Shown here one piece after another: positions 36,927 to 45,447 of a stretch of DNA of 64,000 bases (positions are counted from its first letter, which is position 1; every line of letters starts with the position of its first letter). The notes beneath the pieces were generated by a model, which did no database searches, had not been told where the DNA came from, and saw nothing but the letters and a program-made list of their open reading frames with translations. The translations under genes were made by a program, and so were the position numbers. Source of the stretch: Bacteroidetes bacterium UBA2475 (GTDB lineage Bacteria > Bacteroidota > Bacteroidia > B-17B0 > Aurantibacillaceae); the NCBI GenBank assembly GCA_002342065.1, contig DDPF01000009.1:39474-103473 (forward strand), read 5' to 3'.

Positions 36927-36971
36927 TTTAGGGGCTAAATTGCCTGTTTTGTGAAGGTAAACAGCTAATTT

Positions 36972-38063
36972 TCAGTCTTTTTGTTTGCTAACGAAATCTT
37001 TTAACTCACTTATGGTTTCATTGTAGGAAAACACATCAGCGATCAATAAAAAATTATCTTTTTCTGAGCATCTAAAATAAAGCATTTTTGCAGCGTCTAA
37101 TTTTTCGCGGTCATGAATAAAAGTATTTAGAATTATTATTATCTGATCTTTCGAATAACAAAATTCTTCATATGATTTTTTAAATGCTTCATAACGTTGT
37201 GCATCATTTGTATAAACGCTTAATTGAGCTTGTAGGTTTTTAATTTCTTCTATAGAAGATGCTGTTTTGCAATTTTTAGTAGCAAGCGTCTTTGGGTCAA
37301 CGGCAGTTTTAAAAAAAGTATTTAATTCTGCCACAGACGATTCAAAGCGAAAGGCTTTTTCAAGGTCTTTTTTATTGTTTGTATCAGCTAAATTAAAATA
37401 AGCAATTTTAATTAATTTTAATTTCTCTAATTCAAATTCAATGTACTTTAAAATAAAATTTAATTGCACTATTGTTAAGCAATTATTCCTGCAAACATTT
37501 TCGGCAATAATAAATTTATCATCTACTACTTGTGCTTTTACCATTAATAGATTAGTATAATTAAGGTACTCTTCGGGCATTCCGGCAATGCAACCCCCAT
37601 CTTTAGGGATATTATTATAATAAACTGGTCTGCTGTCTTTTAGTTCGCAAAAATGGCCTAAGCGGGTGTTCTTATATTTTGCAGTTGTATCAATAATAGG
37701 TTTTTCAGGAACCAAGGGTTGTGGTAGTTTTACAATATCATAATAACCATTATAGTTTAATTTGATCTTATCCTGTTCAATAATTATTCTGTAGTTAAAC
37801 TCCTTATTTTTTGTTGTTTTTCCTTTTTCAAATATAAATATTGTTGTTTCAAATTTTTTTTTATTCTCAAATTCTATTTTTAAACGCAAAGTATCATCAT
37901 AAATATTTTGTATTAGCACATTTGTTTGTGGAACCTTGTTATGGAGAGTATCAAATGCACTTACTGTAAATAATTCACCATTGCCGGAAAATATCCGAAC
38001 ATTATTTTGCGCAAGAACTAAATCGAGAATAAATACAAATAAAAGCGAAATATATATTTTCAT
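36972..38063 (-). CDS. secreted DUF4476 protein
   Basis: This 363-residue protein has a signal peptide (residues 1-19) and a Bacteroidota DUF4476 C-terminal domain (about 265-360). The repeat-like stretches are YEAFKKSYEEFCYSKDQIII and IHDREKLDAAKMLYFRCSEKD. A second, more degenerate DUF4476-like unit may sit near 170-255 (AQVVDDKFIIAENVCRNNC). The N-terminal ~120 residues look like a beta-rich domain. The function is unknown. It follows uvrC on the same strand with 24 bp between. Confidence 0.8.
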   Translation of the reverse strand: MKIYISLLFVFILDLVLAQNNVRIFSGNGELFTVSAFDTLHNKVPQTNVLIQNIYDDTLRLKIEFENKKKFETTIFIFEKGKTTKNKEFNYRIIIEQDKIKLNYNGYYDIVKLPQPLVPEKPIIDTTAKYKNTRLGHFCELKDSRPVYYNNIPKDGGCIAGMPEEYLNYTNLLMVKAQVVDDKFIIAENVCRNNCLTIVQLNFILKYIEFELEKLKLIKIAYFNLADTNNKKDLEKAFRFESSVAELNTFFKTAVDPKTLATKNCKTASSIEEIKNLQAQLSVYTNDAQRYEAFKKSYEEFCYSKDQIIIILNTFIHDREKLDAAKMLYFRCSEKDNFLLIADVFSYNETISELKDFVSKQKD

Positions 38064-38087
38064 TTCTTAAAAATAGCATTTAATTAA

Positions 38088-39902
38088 TTATACGAGGTCG
38101 TTTTTTTTAAAATGATCAAAAACAAGTTTAGCTTTTGACTTACCTATCAGGTTTTCTAATTCCTCAAGAGGAGCTTCCTTAATATTCTTAACACTTTTTA
38201 GGCCTATTAAAAGAGTTTCAGCGGTTTTATCGCTAATACCTTTTATCTCGTTCAATTCAGTTTTAAAAGTTTCGCGACTACGTTTATTACGGTGATGTGT
38301 AATGCCAAAACGATGCGCCTCATCTCTTATCTGTTGAATTATTTTTAATGTTTCGCTGCGTTTGTCTAAATACAACGGTAGTGGATCGCCAGGAAAATAA
38401 ATTTCCTCTAAGCGTTTGGCAATTCCAATAATAGCTACTTTGCCAATTAAATTTAATTTTTTTAGACTTTCGTAGGCGGCTCCTAATTGGCCTTTGCCAC
38501 CATCAATAACAATTAATTGGGGCATTGGTAAATTCTCTTCCAACACCCTTGAATAACGGCGGCTAATAATTTCTTCCATGGTAGCAAAATCATTTGCGCC
38601 AACTACAGTTTTTACATTAAAGTGTCTGTACTCTTTTTTTGCCGGTTTGCCATCAATAAAAACCGGCATTGCACTCACCGCATATTCACCCTGTATGTTA
38701 CTATTATCAAAACCTTCAATCCGTCGCGGCTGCTCTTTCATGCGTAGATCCTTCATCATTTGGTTCATGATCCTGTCCACATGTCTATCGGGGTCTGTTA
38801 AGGCTATTTGATTTTCTCTTTCTTGTTTGTATGCTACTGCATTTCTTAAGCAGAGATCAAGCAATTGTTTTTTATCGCCGATCTTTGGAATAATGTATTC
38901 GCACTCGGGCAATTTTATTTCTGGAATAAAAGGAACTAAGATCTCTTTACTTGTACTATTAAATCTGTTCCTGAATTCAATGATCGCAAAAAGCAAAAGC
39001 TCCTCATCACTTTCGTCAATTTTCTTTTTGAGCTCTATTGTTTGTGCATGAATAATAGCCCCATTTATTATTTTAAAATAATGTACGTACGCACTTTTTT
39101 CGTCGCTAACAATATTTATAACATCTGTATTTGTAATAGAAGGATGAACAATAGTTGACTTGCTTTGATAATTGCTAAGGATCTCGATCTTATTCTTTAA
39201 GATCTCAGCATTCTCAAAATCATATTTCTCTGCAGCCTTCTGCATTTTATCTTTCAGATCGCGCAAAGCAAAATTAATATCACCTTTAATAATTTGACGT
39301 ATTTCTTTTATATTCTGATCGTATTCTTCTTCATCCTGTTTATTTACGCATGGCGCTTTGCATTTACCAATATGAAATTCGAGACAGGGCCGAAATTTTC
39401 CTTTATCAATATTTTCTTTACTCAGGTCATAACTACAGGTGCGTAAAGGATAGGTTTGTCGCATAAGATCCAATAAAGTATGCATTAATTTTACCGAAGC
39501 ATAAGGACCAAAATATTCGCTACCATCTTTTACCTGGCGACGGGTATAAAATAATCTTGGAAAACGCTCTTTTTTTAAAATTATCCATGGATAAGTTTTA
39601 TCGTCGCGTAAATTAATATTGTACTTCGGTTTTAGATTTTTTATTAGATTATTTTCCAGCAACAAAGCATCTAATTCTGAATTTACTTTTATAGTTTTTA
39701 TATCGTGGATCTTTTTCACCATCATTCGCAAGCGACTACTATCGTGCTCTTTTGCGAAATAAGATGAAACCCTTTTTTTTAAATTTTTTGCTTTTCCAAC
39801 GTATAATAACAATTCATCCTCATCATAATATTGATATACTCCCGGAAGATCGGGTAGACTTTTTATTTGTGAGCGTATATGTTCAGGAAAATCTTCTAAC
39901 AC
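38088..39902 (-). CDS. uvrC: UvrABC system protein C (excinuclease subunit)
   Basis: This 604-residue nuclease subunit makes both incisions during nucleotide excision repair with UvrA and UvrB. The GIY-YIG domain is at the start (PGVYQYYDEDELLLYVGKAK), the CxxC-type region CLEFHIGKCKAPC near 170-182, the UvrB-binding UVR motif near 210-235 and the RNase H-like domain (EGFDNSNIQGEYAVSAMPVF near 400). Tandem helix-hairpin-helix motifs end the protein. The start is a GTG at 39902, with no ATG nearby; a TAnnTTTG-like box (39907-39914) lies only 4 bp upstream, implying a nearly leaderless message if used. Confidence 0.96.
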   Translation of the reverse strand: MLEDFPEHIRSQIKSLPDLPGVYQYYDEDELLLYVGKAKNLKKRVSSYFAKEHDSSRLRMMVKKIHDIKTIKVNSELDALLLENNLIKNLKPKYNINLRDDKTYPWIILKKERFPRLFYTRRQVKDGSEYFGPYASVKLMHTLLDLMRQTYPLRTCSYDLSKENIDKGKFRPCLEFHIGKCKAPCVNKQDEEEYDQNIKEIRQIIKGDINFALRDLKDKMQKAAEKYDFENAEILKNKIEILSNYQSKSTIVHPSITNTDVINIVSDEKSAYVHYFKIINGAIIHAQTIELKKKIDESDEELLLFAIIEFRNRFNSTSKEILVPFIPEIKLPECEYIIPKIGDKKQLLDLCLRNAVAYKQERENQIALTDPDRHVDRIMNQMMKDLRMKEQPRRIEGFDNSNIQGEYAVSAMPVFIDGKPAKKEYRHFNVKTVVGANDFATMEEIISRRYSRVLEENLPMPQLIVIDGGKGQLGAAYESLKKLNLIGKVAIIGIAKRLEEIYFPGDPLPLYLDKRSETLKIIQQIRDEAHRFGITHHRNKRSRETFKTELNEIKGISDKTAETLLIGLKSVKNIKEAPLEELENLIGKSKAKLVFDHFKKNDLV

Positions 39903-39944
39903 AATTCAAAGGTATAAAATTAGAGGCTATAATTAGTGAAGAAC

Positions 39945-40172
39945 TTATAATTGTTGACCTTCAATTAATTCCAAAGAAACAACCGATCGTTTTAAGGAAT
40001 CACTTTTCCAGGCCATATTGCAGCAATTTTTTTCGCAGCCCAAATGAGGATAGCTGTCATCTTGTGCAATACCTAAAACTAAAATATAAGGTTGTGCGGT
40101 TTGATTTTTTATTTCTACAAAAAAGAGCAGTGAAAGAAAAAAAGTAAAAACTATTTTAAAGTTTGAAAGCAT
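39945..40172 (-). pseudogene. truncated PqqB-like MBL-fold gene remnant
   Basis: Seventy-five codons keep a signal peptide (residues 1-24) and the N-terminus of a PqqB-like metallo-hydrolase (YILVLGIAQDDSYPHLGC, then EKNCCNMAWKSDSLKRS), then stop at TAA. Full-length relatives run to about 300 residues with a metal-binding HxHxDH motif, absent here. The stop is 43 bp before the uvrC start, so the rest was probably lost when uvrC came to lie beside it. The gene cannot be catalytic. Its promoter, if any, could now serve uvrC. Confidence 0.65.
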
Positions 40173-40201
40173 TAATTTAAAGTTAGAAAAAAAAGGTCAC
40201 A

Positions 40202-40229
40202 AAAAAACCCGAATCTTTGATTCAGGTTT
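40202..40229 (-). terminator. rho-independent terminator after tRNA-Leu
   Basis: On the minus strand AAACCTGAA is followed by a short loop (TCAAAGA), TTCGGGTTT and a T-run. The stem has one G:T pair. It begins four bases past the tRNA 3' end and is placed to end that transcript. Confidence 0.8.
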
Positions 40230-40233
40230 CTTG

Positions 40234-40314
40234 TGCGGGTGAAGGGACTCGAACCCCCACGCCTTTCAGCGCCAGATCCTAAGTCTGGTGCGGCTGCCAT
40301 TACGCCACACCCGC
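40234..40314 (-). tRNA. tRNA-Leu (anticodon TAG)
   Basis: The minus strand folds as a class II tRNA of 81 nt. Acceptor arms are GCGGGTG and CACCCGC, the anticodon stem CCAGA/TCTGG encloses CTTAGGA (anticodon TAG), and the T arm is GTGGGGGTTCGAGTCCCTTC-like with GTTCGAGTC. The D loop holds GGCAG. CCA is not encoded. It has a good promoter upstream and a terminator downstream. Confidence 0.96.
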
Positions 40315-40327
40315 AGTTTAGGAAACA

Positions 40328-40358
40328 CAAAGATAGGGCTTTTTTTAAAACCTCACAA
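40328..40358 (-). promoter_or_regulatory. promoter for tRNA-Leu
   Basis: On the minus strand TTTG is followed, 21 bp after the TTG (40356-40358), by TATCTTTG (40328-40335). This fits the Bacteroidota consensus and leaves about 14 bp before the tRNA 5' end. Confidence 0.55.
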
Positions 40359-40366
40359 AAATTCGA

Positions 40367-42448
40367 TTAGTTTTTTTGGATCACAATTTTCTCAACAAAA
40401 CTGCCACTTTCAGAGCTAATTTGAAGAAAATAAATACCATTATTAAGTGCCGAAAGATCCAACATACTGGTATTTCCAACCTGTACAAGCTTCTCTATAA
40501 GCACACATCTGCCAATAAGATCGATCACATTAATTTGGTACGTATTGATGTTTTTTGAACTGTTTAAATACATAATACCATTTGAGGGATTTGGATAAAT
40601 AGATAGATCAACCTTTGAAATAGTTTCTTTTAGGCCCAAAGTTTCATTATTTGCTGTAATTTTTTCTTTTACAACATTTAAAACATTCCGGTTATTTTGG
40701 TTTGCACTATATTCTGCTAAAAAACCAACAATGTATAAATTGTCAGAATTGAATTTATTTATATTGTTTGTTGGTGTAGGCACAGTTAAAGTATAAGTTT
40801 GTTGGTAGGATTGATTTTGCGTGCCACCGGTTGTTGGTATAAGACCTGGATTACCATAAGAACCATCGAAAGAATGAACTAATGTATTTTGATGACTGAA
40901 TTGATATCCGTTTAAAACATTTGTAGAATAGGTAAATGAGTAATATCCCATTTGATAAAATGGTGACCATGGCACATTATAATAATTGTTTAACTGATTG
41001 TATCCATTTACAGTTGTATCGCCCCATGGACCATGAACCTGATTCTCTACCAGGTAAGCGTTCAATCGAAGATCGCCTTTTACATCACCAACAAAATCGG
41101 CTTTTATTGTAAAGGATAATTCTTTGGTGAGTGAATTGTAAGTTTTATTAATGATACTTACGCTTGCTGGCGAAATTGTGCGCAGTTGTTTGGCAAGCAA
41201 ACTATTATAATAGGGGCGGGTAACAGCAACGCTTCCGGGAGTAGAGAAATAATTTCTATCGAACATAGCAGTTGCAGTATTTTTTTTGTATGCGGAAATG
41301 ATTCCCGAAGAAGTAGGCTCTTTTAAAGAGTCGAGGTCATGAACATTTACAACAATAACAGAATCGTTTTGAAGCACATTTACCTTATGTGCCGCATCTG
41401 TACACTCACCATCAAAAGCGCTTACAAATTGTTCTACCAAAACAGATTTTCTTGGGGCAGAACTTTGTACAGTAATATATGTGAATACAGTATCATTTAA
41501 TTGGTTTTGGTCTTGTGAACTATTATTTAAAGAGTTTGCGCTTAGCCATACTTTTAATTTATAATTACCTGCCGTGGATATGCTGCCATTAAGTTGCGGG
41601 AAAATAGACAAATTAGCTTGCTTATAAGCTAAACCATTTGCGAAAGAAAAAACCTGTGAATTCACAGGAGAGTTGCCCATAGTATAGTTTAAGGTGATGG
41701 TGTTTATAGTTGTTGCACCTAAATTAGATAAGTTAACTTTAACTGTATCTGATGAATTTGTAAGCGTATACTTCTTTGTTTCAATAGAGGTAAGGGCGGC
41801 ATCTAGATTATTTGGAAGGGTAACAACTTCTATATCATCTATCCATAATTGATATTTATTATTGGAATTATTTCTAAAAGCAAAACGTAAAGTTTGTCCT
41901 ACAAAACTTCCAAGGCTTACAGACCTTCTTGTCCAGGTACTATTCTCAGCACTTGTTGTAAATAATTGATCGCCAATTGTAAAATCCTGTGGAACTAATG
42001 TTCCTGTTTTATTTGTGCCATAAACCAAATAACTTTCTTGAAAATTTGCGTCCGGACTTTTTGCTAACCAGGTAAGAACAGTATTGGCCGTTATGTTTGT
42101 AATTGACGGAGTAATTATCCACCTGTCAACCGCAACCAAAGTATCCAACCAACTGGTGCTAACTAAAAACGTATCGTTCTCAATTGTATTATAAAGTACA
42201 GCCCAGCCTTCGGTCTTAAGCCCGGGTACGTTAAATGGTTTATTTGGATTGGTAGTAGAACCAACATTATTCTTTAAACCATCATTAATAATACTAAATT
42301 GTGATGGAGTAGTAGTGTATTGAACGGAACTGGATGCAGTAGTATAAGTTTGCAAACTTAAATTCCCGAAACTATTACTAAAAAGTACTTGCGAAAACAG
42401 TTGCGATGTGGAAACTATAAAAGCTGTAAATATTAAGATCTTTTTCAT
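40367..42448 (-). CDS. Omp28-related T9SS-secreted surface protein
   Basis: This 693-residue protein has a signal peptide (1-19). A choice-of-anchor (jelly-roll) domain at about 20-210 carries EGWAVLYNTIENDTFLVSTS and LRFAFRNNSNNKYQLWIDDI. An Omp28-type region at about 330-600 has RKSVLVEQFVSAFDGECTDA. A T9SS type A sorting domain closes the protein from about 615 (LSIYPNPSNGIMYLNSSKNI, then GIYFLQISSE and KIVIQ). It is therefore exported through the Por system and attached to the cell surface. It overlaps the cupin gene by 4 bp, so the two are translated together. Ligand unknown. Confidence 0.9.
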   Translation of the reverse strand: MKKILIFTAFIVSTSQLFSQVLFSNSFGNLSLQTYTTASSSVQYTTTPSQFSIINDGLKNNVGSTTNPNKPFNVPGLKTEGWAVLYNTIENDTFLVSTSWLDTLVAVDRWIITPSITNITANTVLTWLAKSPDANFQESYLVYGTNKTGTLVPQDFTIGDQLFTTSAENSTWTRRSVSLGSFVGQTLRFAFRNNSNNKYQLWIDDIEVVTLPNNLDAALTSIETKKYTLTNSSDTVKVNLSNLGATTINTITLNYTMGNSPVNSQVFSFANGLAYKQANLSIFPQLNGSISTAGNYKLKVWLSANSLNNSSQDQNQLNDTVFTYITVQSSAPRKSVLVEQFVSAFDGECTDAAHKVNVLQNDSVIVVNVHDLDSLKEPTSSGIISAYKKNTATAMFDRNYFSTPGSVAVTRPYYNSLLAKQLRTISPASVSIINKTYNSLTKELSFTIKADFVGDVKGDLRLNAYLVENQVHGPWGDTTVNGYNQLNNYYNVPWSPFYQMGYYSFTYSTNVLNGYQFSHQNTLVHSFDGSYGNPGLIPTTGGTQNQSYQQTYTLTVPTPTNNINKFNSDNLYIVGFLAEYSANQNNRNVLNVVKEKITANNETLGLKETISKVDLSIYPNPSNGIMYLNSSKNINTYQINVIDLIGRCVLIEKLVQVGNTSMLDLSALNNGIYFLQISSESGSFVEKIVIQKN

Positions 42449-42846
42449 TTTTCTTCTAAAATAATTCTGTCTTTACCATCAAAAAAAGGCGCTTGTATGC
42501 TTATTACTTTTAATGGTTGTTTACTTGTTGTTTTAACTGAATGAACAGTGTTTTTTGGGATGAAGATAAAATCGTTCTTTTTAATTTTAAATTCCAGGTC
42601 CCCTAACTTCATTTGTCCTTCGCCTTCAATTACATAAACATGTTCGCTATGATACTGGTGTTTATGGGGTTTAACTTCGTTCTTAATTACAATACAAAAA
42701 CTGCTAGCTAAACTGTCATTAAATAATGCTTTATTATAAATATTATCTGTTTTAGCCGGTGCTTTCAAAGTATCTAAATTAACAACGGTTTGCGAACTGA
42801 CAGAATGTATTAACGCTATTAAAAATATTAAAAGCCAAAAGCGCAT
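42445..42846 (-). CDS. cupin-domain protein, exported
   Basis: This 133-residue protein has a signal peptide (1-18) and one cupin barrel. Its motifs are PHKHQYHSEHVYVIEGEGQM (motif 1 with metal-ligand His and Glu) and DFIFIPKNTVHSVK (motif 2 with the last His). Single-domain cupins bind metal and may be isomerases, dioxygenases or binding proteins; nothing here decides. It overlaps the TMTC-like gene by 1 bp and the Omp28/T9SS gene by 4 bp, so the three genes form one unit. Confidence 0.85.
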   Translation of the reverse strand: MRFWLLIFLIALIHSVSSQTVVNLDTLKAPAKTDNIYNKALFNDSLASSFCIVIKNEVKPHKHQYHSEHVYVIEGEGQMKLGDLEFKIKKNDFIFIPKNTVHSVKTTSKQPLKVISIQAPFFDGKDRIILEEK

Positions 42847-45344
42847 TAATTATTTTTAATTGGTTGTGCCGGCACTACACTTGTAGCAGGTGCCTGACCT
42901 AACATTTGAGGCGTTATCATTGGCATTACTCTCTTAACCTCCTGGTAATTTGGATTTAACTGTAAAGCGCGGTCCCAACATTCTTTAGCCTTAACATATC
43001 TTTGGCTGTTAAAATACGCGCCACCTAAATTATACCAACCTTCAGGATTGTAAGGATCAAGCAATGTACATTTTCTATATGCAACAGCTGCAGAATCCAT
43101 TCTTCCACGATTAAAGGCAGTAGCCCCACGGTTCTTAAGATCGTTATAATAAACAATGTAATAATTCCTTAAGTAAGGATTGTTAGGATACAAACGCTCA
43201 GCATTTTTCCAATAGTAAAGAGCTTCAAAATCTTTTCTTAATTTAAAATACGCTAAACCTAAATTTAAATAACCATTCACGTAACGTGGATGTAATTCAA
43301 TAGCATGTTTTAAGAAACCAATACCTTTGTATAAAGCAGCATCTCTTTTTGAAGCGTAACCACCTTGTTTTACTTCTTCATCACTGATGTGAAGTGTACC
43401 GTTATAATCATTGTAACGGGTAGAATCCTGGCCAACAACTTGTATACCGGTAATTTCTTTTGTATCTGCAAGATCAACCCAACGCGCACCTGCATTTCCT
43501 AAAACCAAAACAGAGTTTGGCATGGTGTTTACGTCTTTTAAGAATAAGGTAACGTCATTCTTCCAGTCATAATTACGCTCCCATGTTTTGCAGCCGAATA
43601 AAAAGCCAATAACTAAAACAATAGCAATTAATGCTACTCTCTTTACGTTAACAGCGAGAGCTGATAGCTTATCAAAACCTTTGATAATAAAATAAGCAGC
43701 GGCAATACAGAAGCCGATGTTAGAGTGAAAGATCAAACGTTCACCCATGGTAGCACCAATATCCATTAATACGTTACCAATTAGTAATGCGAATAGGATA
43801 TAAACCATTAAGGCAAAACCAATGATATGTTTTTTAAGAGTGTATTTTATGGCAGCCCAAACAATTCCAACATGAAGAATTATTGAAGCTATAAAATCCC
43901 AACTGGTAAAATGACGATACTCAATGGTGTTATAAGAATAATCTGAAGACAACGGATGAGGGAAACATTGTAGCATAAAGTATTTTAATAATACATAAGC
44001 CTTTGTACAGAAACGTTCCTCGCCGTTGGCTAATAAATATGGATTATTTAAGATCTCTGTATCTGGAACGCCCGGTTTTAATTTTACAGCCATTAAACGC
44101 ATTGCTAAATAAAACAGCATCACAAAATAAAACCAAGCCATTAATTTTTGGAAGTTATTCTTTTTATTTGCTCCCATCATAAATATGCCAACACCAATAA
44201 AAATAAACGGGAACACCCAGAAAGATTTAATTGGTTTTGCGCCCGGAAGAGCATGCATATCAAACGAGCGTTTTAAATACAACATAAAAAATGCACAAGC
44301 CACAAAAGTTAAACCAATAAAAATGGTTTGTTTAAATTCTTTTGTTTTACTAAATGTTTTAACATCAAAATCATTATCGGTAAATGTATGAACGGCCAAT
44401 GGAATAAGGAACAATAACATAATAGCGTATTCCTTTGAAAGAAGAGCGAGTAAGAACATTAACGCTGCCCAAAAAAGATCGAGCGGTTTTTTGGTCTCTA
44501 CAAATTTAAAGGAATAGAGGAATGTAAGTGAAATAAAGATCAAAGAAAAGATCTCATCACGACTTTTTACGTTAGCAATTGCTTCGGAGTGAATTGGGTG
44601 CATTGTAAAAAGTAATGCAGCTAAAAATGCAAGATCCTGATTGGTACGAAAAAAATAACGCGAGAAAACAAGGTAAAGGAAAACACAGCCTAAAGCAAAT
44701 GTCCAGATGTTGTTAAAGTGCCTTACGTTGGCTTTGTAAACCTGGCAATCTACTTCGTTAAAAACACCATCAATATTTAGATCTTCATCAGAATCATTTT
44801 TAAAATTCTGGTTGGTATCCCAACAATTATAACACTCATTTTGTTGGGCCATACCATCACCGTTAAGATCCACAAAATCGTTATACTCATAATTGGTTTC
44901 AGGTCTGCCGCATGGCGAAGTAAAATTTACAAGATCTTTATCCAATACGCCATTCTTATTCGAGTCCTCGACTTTTAGGTATAAACCCGTTCGATAGGCT
45001 CCCATAAATTCTTGCTCGATTGCAAAACTGATAACAGAAAGCGGACGATAACGACCACCGGCTAATTGATCGGTAGCACACATTCTACGATAAAAACTTT
45101 CGTAGGCATCTTTAGTTAAAATGCCTTGTATACCTCTAACCCCTTTAATTACGTGATCGTTTTGGTGAATAATGATACCATCATCTAACGCATACTCACC
45201 GTTTATTGAAGTAATGTAAAATGTAAAGCCCACCACGCCAATAATGATCATGGCCATTTTGTGGGTTAAAAAAGTAAAATACTTAAAGGTTTGAGATAAC
45301 TCAGGAAAAGTCGGTTGTTTTAACGTCTTAGTAGGTTGTGCCAT
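42846..45344 (-). CDS. TMTC-like membrane protein with TPR tail and acidic Asp-rich loop
   Basis: This 832-residue protein resembles the TMTC/GT39-like family. TM1 (about 29-46) is followed by LDDGIIIHQNDHVIKG, RYRPLSVISFAIE near 99-110, HPIHSEAIANVKSRDEIFSL and TWERNYDWKNDVTLF, then TPR units at about 690-810 (GYLNLGLAYFKLRKDFEALY, GWYNLGGAYFNSQRYVKAKE). Unusually, the loop at about 124-203 is filled with Ca-binding-like Asp motifs (DSNKNGVLD, DLNGDGM, DLNIDGV). The ATG at 45344 is preferred over upstream starts because the tail MAQPTKTLKQPTF directly precedes TM1. Possibly a glycan-modifying membrane enzyme. Confidence 0.8.
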   Translation of the reverse strand: MAQPTKTLKQPTFPELSQTFKYFTFLTHKMAMIIIGVVGFTFYITSINGEYALDDGIIIHQNDHVIKGVRGIQGILTKDAYESFYRRMCATDQLAGGRYRPLSVISFAIEQEFMGAYRTGLYLKVEDSNKNGVLDKDLVNFTSPCGRPETNYEYNDFVDLNGDGMAQQNECYNCWDTNQNFKNDSDEDLNIDGVFNEVDCQVYKANVRHFNNIWTFALGCVFLYLVFSRYFFRTNQDLAFLAALLFTMHPIHSEAIANVKSRDEIFSLIFISLTFLYSFKFVETKKPLDLFWAALMFLLALLSKEYAIMLLFLIPLAVHTFTDNDFDVKTFSKTKEFKQTIFIGLTFVACAFFMLYLKRSFDMHALPGAKPIKSFWVFPFIFIGVGIFMMGANKKNNFQKLMAWFYFVMLFYLAMRLMAVKLKPGVPDTEILNNPYLLANGEERFCTKAYVLLKYFMLQCFPHPLSSDYSYNTIEYRHFTSWDFIASIILHVGIVWAAIKYTLKKHIIGFALMVYILFALLIGNVLMDIGATMGERLIFHSNIGFCIAAAYFIIKGFDKLSALAVNVKRVALIAIVLVIGFLFGCKTWERNYDWKNDVTLFLKDVNTMPNSVLVLGNAGARWVDLADTKEITGIQVVGQDSTRYNDYNGTLHISDEEVKQGGYASKRDAALYKGIGFLKHAIELHPRYVNGYLNLGLAYFKLRKDFEALYYWKNAERLYPNNPYLRNYYIVYYNDLKNRGATAFNRGRMDSAAVAYRKCTLLDPYNPEGWYNLGGAYFNSQRYVKAKECWDRALQLNPNYQEVKRVMPMITPQMLGQAPATSVVPAQPIKNN

Positions 45345-45366
45345 AATTAAAAATATCTGCAAAATA

Positions 45367-45374
45367 CAAATATA
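45367..45374 (-). promoter_or_regulatory. candidate -7 box TATATTTG for the TMTC-like/cupin/Omp28 operon
   Basis: The minus strand reads TATATTTG, an exact TAnnTTTG match, 22 bp upstream of the ATG at 45344. A TTTG lies 15 bp upstream of it, closer than the usual 19-21 bp. Confidence 0.4.
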
Positions 45375-45447
45375 AACGCAAATTGATTGCAAAAAAAATA
45401 TAAAATCCTCAAAGGGTACAGGATTTTTTACTATTTTGCTATGGTTA

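Noticed and set aside
39907..39914. TACCTTTG as the uvrC promoter
   Set aside because: It matches the -7 consensus but is only 4 bp from the GTG start and has no -33 box, so it is kept only as a remark in the uvrC entry.
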